From contig NW_001799511.1 in assembly GCF_000165425.1 (NCBI RefSeq), positions 288,096 to 352,095 of the forward strand: DNA of 64,000 nucleotides, given 5' to 3'. The DNA is from Paramecium tetraurelia. Lineage: Eukaryota; Ciliophora; Oligohymenophorea; Peniculida; Parameciidae. Below the pieces are notes generated by a model. It was not told the DNA's origin. It made no database searches and worked only from the letters and a program-made list of their open reading frames with translations. The translations under genes and the position numbers were made by a program. Below, one piece after another: positions 60,260-64,000 of the stretch (its first letter is position 1; every line of letters starts with the position of its first letter).

Positions 60260-63200
60260 TCAATATTCATCAATTGTGTCTTTGGTATCCAATTAGACCA
60301 TATATCTAAATTTAACCTTGGTTTCCTCATATACTATATATTCATTGTGTTGTAGACAATAATGAATAGGATTGCCCTCCTTGTCCTTCTTTTTAGGTTC
60401 TGGATATTCGATGCATTATCCAACAGGAACTTTGCACCCATTAGATAAAATAACAGATTATTTGTAATCAGGGCCTGTCTTTCCACATCCCTTGACAGAT
60501 TGGTATTGTTCTAAAAATATATTTTATAAATACTGGGTAAATTTTGAACAAAATCTGATTGATAAAGTTCTTAAGACTTTCCAACTGCTACTTCGCAAAG
60601 TAACATGTATCTATACCTTTGAATGTCGTCTTGCTCATCCTAAATTACTTATTATTATTTGTTCCAACGTCCTCCTTCCTAAAAGAGACCTCTATAAGGA
60701 TTATAATGTAATGACCAATCCTCTGTGTATGCAAAAGACTTTTGGAACATATCAGCGAAATAGATTCCCTTTCCAAACATTGCCCCTGTGTTGAGTGCCC
60801 AAGGTGGTGCAACTAAAAATAATTATTTACTTTACCTTTGAGTCCTTAGGCTAAAATACCCATAAAGTTGGAGATTTTAGAACCATGCCATAGTAATAAT
60901 CGATTGTATTATTTATTGCTTTCAAATCTTTCAGCTTCTCCTCTTCTCTCAATGGCAAATATATTGGATATTTTTGGAGTTGATGATTGATTAATGTATT
61001 ACTGAATTAATTTGTATTCTGGATGTTCTCGATGGAGAGTAATGACTCTAACATTAAGAGCATTGAAACAATAAGTAAGTGGATTCAAGGCTTACTTCAC
61101 CAAATGAGCTCCCAATAAAATCTTGGAAGTGATTTCAAAATTGAGCAAAGTTTCAATGAGCAATAACTTTTGATTAATAGCTTCAATTGAATCTAATGGA
61201 GGAAGAGGTTCTGTTCTTTATTCAATCATAGGAATTAATTCATAAAATCTACTAGATTTGTCAGCTATTTCAGATGATATATTAGATATCTTTTTGATGT
61301 CTAAATCCCCTTTCTACCTAAGTTCCTTTAGTTCTGTCACACTATCAGTTAATTCATTAAGAATGGCCTTGGCAACTTCTAATTATTTTCTATCCAATCT
61401 TTCAATAGGCAAAAAGTCCATATCTACATGGAATTATTATAAATCTTTCTGGTATAGTTTAACTTGAATAAACTACAGTATAAATCTCTTTATAGTGTTA
61501 TCTAATTTAGAGGGTGGATAAGGGGAATTCTTACTGAAATCGAAAGGACTTAGCAGTGTTTTATAATTCTTCATCTGTTTTACATTCATCAACTAATACT
61601 TGCCAGGTTTTTTCACAAACTCTTCTTCACCAGACTTAATCTTTCTCCAATCATTGCCTCCTGTTTTAGTGAAGAAGATCTTATTAAATTCCTTAATGGC
61701 TTCTTCAGAACTCTCAAAAGGAGTTTATTGGTGTTATCCTCCAGTGCCGATTCTGCCCCATCTCGTAAATAGGATAAAAACATTTCGATTGATTTCATGC
61801 AAGACTTACATTTTATAAAACACATTTTCTGAATATCTTCCATTGCCAATATCTACTTTGGTCATTAACAAGTAATATGGACCTATGTCCTTATCCACTA
61901 AGACTTCAAGCTTACCAGTACGCATAGCATATTGATCAACTTCATTTTTATAATCCTGCTTAGACTCCTCCAATTATTCTCCATTCAAGTCTAAAAACTT
62001 TTAAGCATCTGCCTCAACATCTATTTCCTCTTCCACCCATTAAGCTTAGGAGATTACACTAGTTGGTAATCTGGGCTATTGAGATTTTATATTTTTGATA
62101 GCTTTAAGATTTTTGAGTACTCTGGCCATAACACCAGAGTCCTAGTCAACAGCATAGTCTAAAGCAGTTTTCCCTTTGTCATCAACTAGATTGACATCAA
62201 ATATGCTTGCCAACAGTTCTAACATCTCTGTATTTTCATAGGAACCAAATTCTAATGGCTATACAACATGATGGATGGGTGATCTTTTATTTGAATCTTG
62301 AAAGTGCGCTTCCTTTTTAAATTTAGGATGATGGAGAATGAAGTTAACCAATTTCAAAGAGTTATTTTTAATTGCCAGGATTAAGGAGGTTTCTCCTTTT
62401 TCAGTCTTCTCATTTATGTCACATCCAGCATCAACAAATTTAGATAGAATGATTTCATCTTCTACATGATATTCCTATATTAAGTATAACAAAGGAGTCA
62501 GACAATAATTTTTCTTATTTATTTTAAATTTCACATTAAAATTAGCATTGTTGCTTGCCCATAACCCTAATTCTAGAGGATCTGCAAATACCCTATAATT
62601 ATTTTGTAGTCTTATTGAAAAGGGAGTATTTTACTCAGAGTTAAAAGCATTAGGATTACCTTTTCTATCTAAGAAATATTTAATCATTTTATTAAACGAA
62701 TATGTGCATGCATAATGCAAAGGAGTATTCATTTGATAATCGTTTGCAATCCTATCAACTCCTCTTCTAGATAATTCTTCTGCAATTAAAATTGCCATAT
62801 CTTCATTACAATTTCTCCCTTTGATTGCAAATATGTGGAATAAGTTTTAATTATTTTGATTATACTTTTTAATAACTTCATCATCTTTGACTTTCAAGAG
62901 CAAAGTTCTGACTAATTTAAATTAATCTTCCATCATTGCATCCTCTATGGCTCTTTAGAGATCATATCCATCGCTTATCAATAAGTATGCAACCCCTTAC
63001 CATCCTTGTTTAATGGCTAATTTGAAATAAGAATAAGTTCCAGGAAGAAACTTAGATGGTTAAGGCGATTAATTATTCTATCCAAATGCACTCCTGGTAG
63101 ATACCCTCCTAACAGCCTTTGCAACTTTGTTACCAAAAAATATTGAGTTCCCTTTTTGATTATATTCATCTTCATCATCTACTTGATTCGAATCCAATTC

Positions 63201-64000
63201 GTCTTCAGTTTGAATTTCCTCTCCTTTTTCTCTTCTCTGTTACCTCTAAGCTTTCTCTTCTTTTTTGATCTTCTCTATATCAATCACAATTGCATTGCGA
63301 TTCACGTTTGCCTTGTTATCGATAAGCATTGTACAGAAGTTAGAATGACCACTCATGAATGCCAGACCCAAGGGAGTGTTGCCATATTTATCAATGTCAT
63401 CCACGACAGCATTCATTTTAATCATATACCTACCAGATATAACACTACCTCTTAAGGCAGCATAATGGAGTGGAGATCGATTGTAAATATCTAAACAATT
63501 TACAGAGCAATTCTTATCTGCTAATATGGAAGAGACAGTCTCGAAAGGGTCGATTTCAGAGAAGTCATTCAATTTATTAATTTTTGTGAAAGCATAAAAA
63601 AGAGGAGTCCTGTTTAAATAATCTTTGAGACTGGTATTAGCACCATTCATAATTAATAGATGTTCCATTTCAAAACTAGCATCTGCTTAAGAATTCGAAG
63701 TGTTGATGGCATGATGCAACGCAGTCCGATTATGTTTATCTCTAAAATTTGGATCAGCCTTATATTGAGTCAAAAACAATTCAACAACTTTAATATTGTT
63801 TTCTTTAACCCACTTCTAAAGAGGGACTTCATTAAGTTTGTTTAGGTTATCAATGGAACCCCCCAATTTTAATAAGGTATCAATAAACCATTTCAAGTCT
63901 TCATAGAAACGAAATGCGATTATACTAGTAGGTGTATTCCAATTGAAATCCTTAACCTTGATATCGATATTCTTGATACAATATTTTAAGAATTTTCCAC
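60260..64000 (-). CDS. Ankyrin-WGR-PARP protein, 5' end missing
   Basis: The gene continues beyond the right edge; the window holds its 3' part, ending at TGA 60260-60262. From the edge to about 62150 it is ankyrin repeats (NRTPLFYAF, NRSPLHYAALRG, YGNTPLGLAFMSGH). Then comes a WGR domain (IGPYYLLMTKVDIGNGRYSEN, ILFTRWGRIGTGG, NDWRKIKSGEEEF), the PARP helical regulatory region, and the ADP-ribosyltransferase: LLWHGSKISNFMGILAQGL (His of the triad, about 60885), TGAMFGKGIYFADMFQKS (Tyr) and HNEYIVYEE (Glu, about 60342). A 24-nt intron splits the catalytic domain near 60812. The full H-Y-E triad predicts poly(ADP-ribose) synthesis. WGR normally senses DNA breaks; ankyrins replace the zinc fingers of PARP1. 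Confidence 0.92.

Overview
The window reads as macronuclear DNA of a ciliate of the Paramecium type. TAA and TAG occur in frame inside nearly every conserved gene where glutamine is expected, and only TGA ends proteins. Genes are packed tightly on both strands, intergenic DNA is short and very AT-rich, and conserved reading frames are interrupted by tiny introns of about 17-37 nt, mostly GTA...TAG. A standard-code translation breaks every real gene into fragments, so the models here were rebuilt with TGA as the only stop and small introns removed. Exon joins were inferred by restoring conserved frames; ends are exact only where stated.

Layout, left to right. 1-7.4 kb: two small hypothetical genes, a phospholipase B-like lysosomal enzyme, a degenerate membrane histidine-kinase-like protein, complex I subunit NDUFB7 and a hypothetical gene. 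7.6-14.5 kb: SF-assemblin, CCDC40 (cilia), UTP7/WDR46 (ribosome assembly) and an E2-like protein. 14.8-16.8 kb: one reading frame that joins a class II histone deacetylase to an inositol polyphosphate kinase, the most striking item in the window. 17-24 kb: a coiled-coil protein, an EF-hand protein, a cyclic-nucleotide-gated-type K+ channel, a small membrane protein and an AP endonuclease. 24.3-30.7 kb: a giant ZNFX1-type helicase with a Tyr/Gln-rich repeat region. 30.8-36 kb: TBC-domain protein, a divergent histone H3, a MOK kinase and DRG2.

36-48 kb: a hypothetical basic protein, two small secreted proteins, AP-4 beta, a split hypothetical gene, a DUF1295/steroid-reductase-like membrane enzyme, ribosomal protein eL14, a Rab, a centrin-like protein, a lipocalin and PDH E1 beta. 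47.5-57.4 kb: a PA-TM-RING ligase whose start codon lies 8 nt from the divergent PDHB start, an inactive-looking monoglyceride-lipase homologue, several hypothetical genes, an ABHD17-like hydrolase and a UPF0729 protein. 57.5-64 kb: a small hypothetical gene, a secreted acidic-repeat protein and the 3' part of an ankyrin-WGR-PARP gene that runs off the right edge.

There is no operon logic. This is a mosaic of independent eukaryotic genes with some local cilia and cytoskeleton content (SF-assemblin, CCDC40, centrin, EF-hand). I saw no tRNA, rRNA, CRISPR array, transposon or prophage. Three places look frame-disrupted in otherwise conserved or coding-like genes (UTP7 twice, the 6.7 kb hypothetical once). 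They could be decaying whole-genome-duplication copies or assembly errors.
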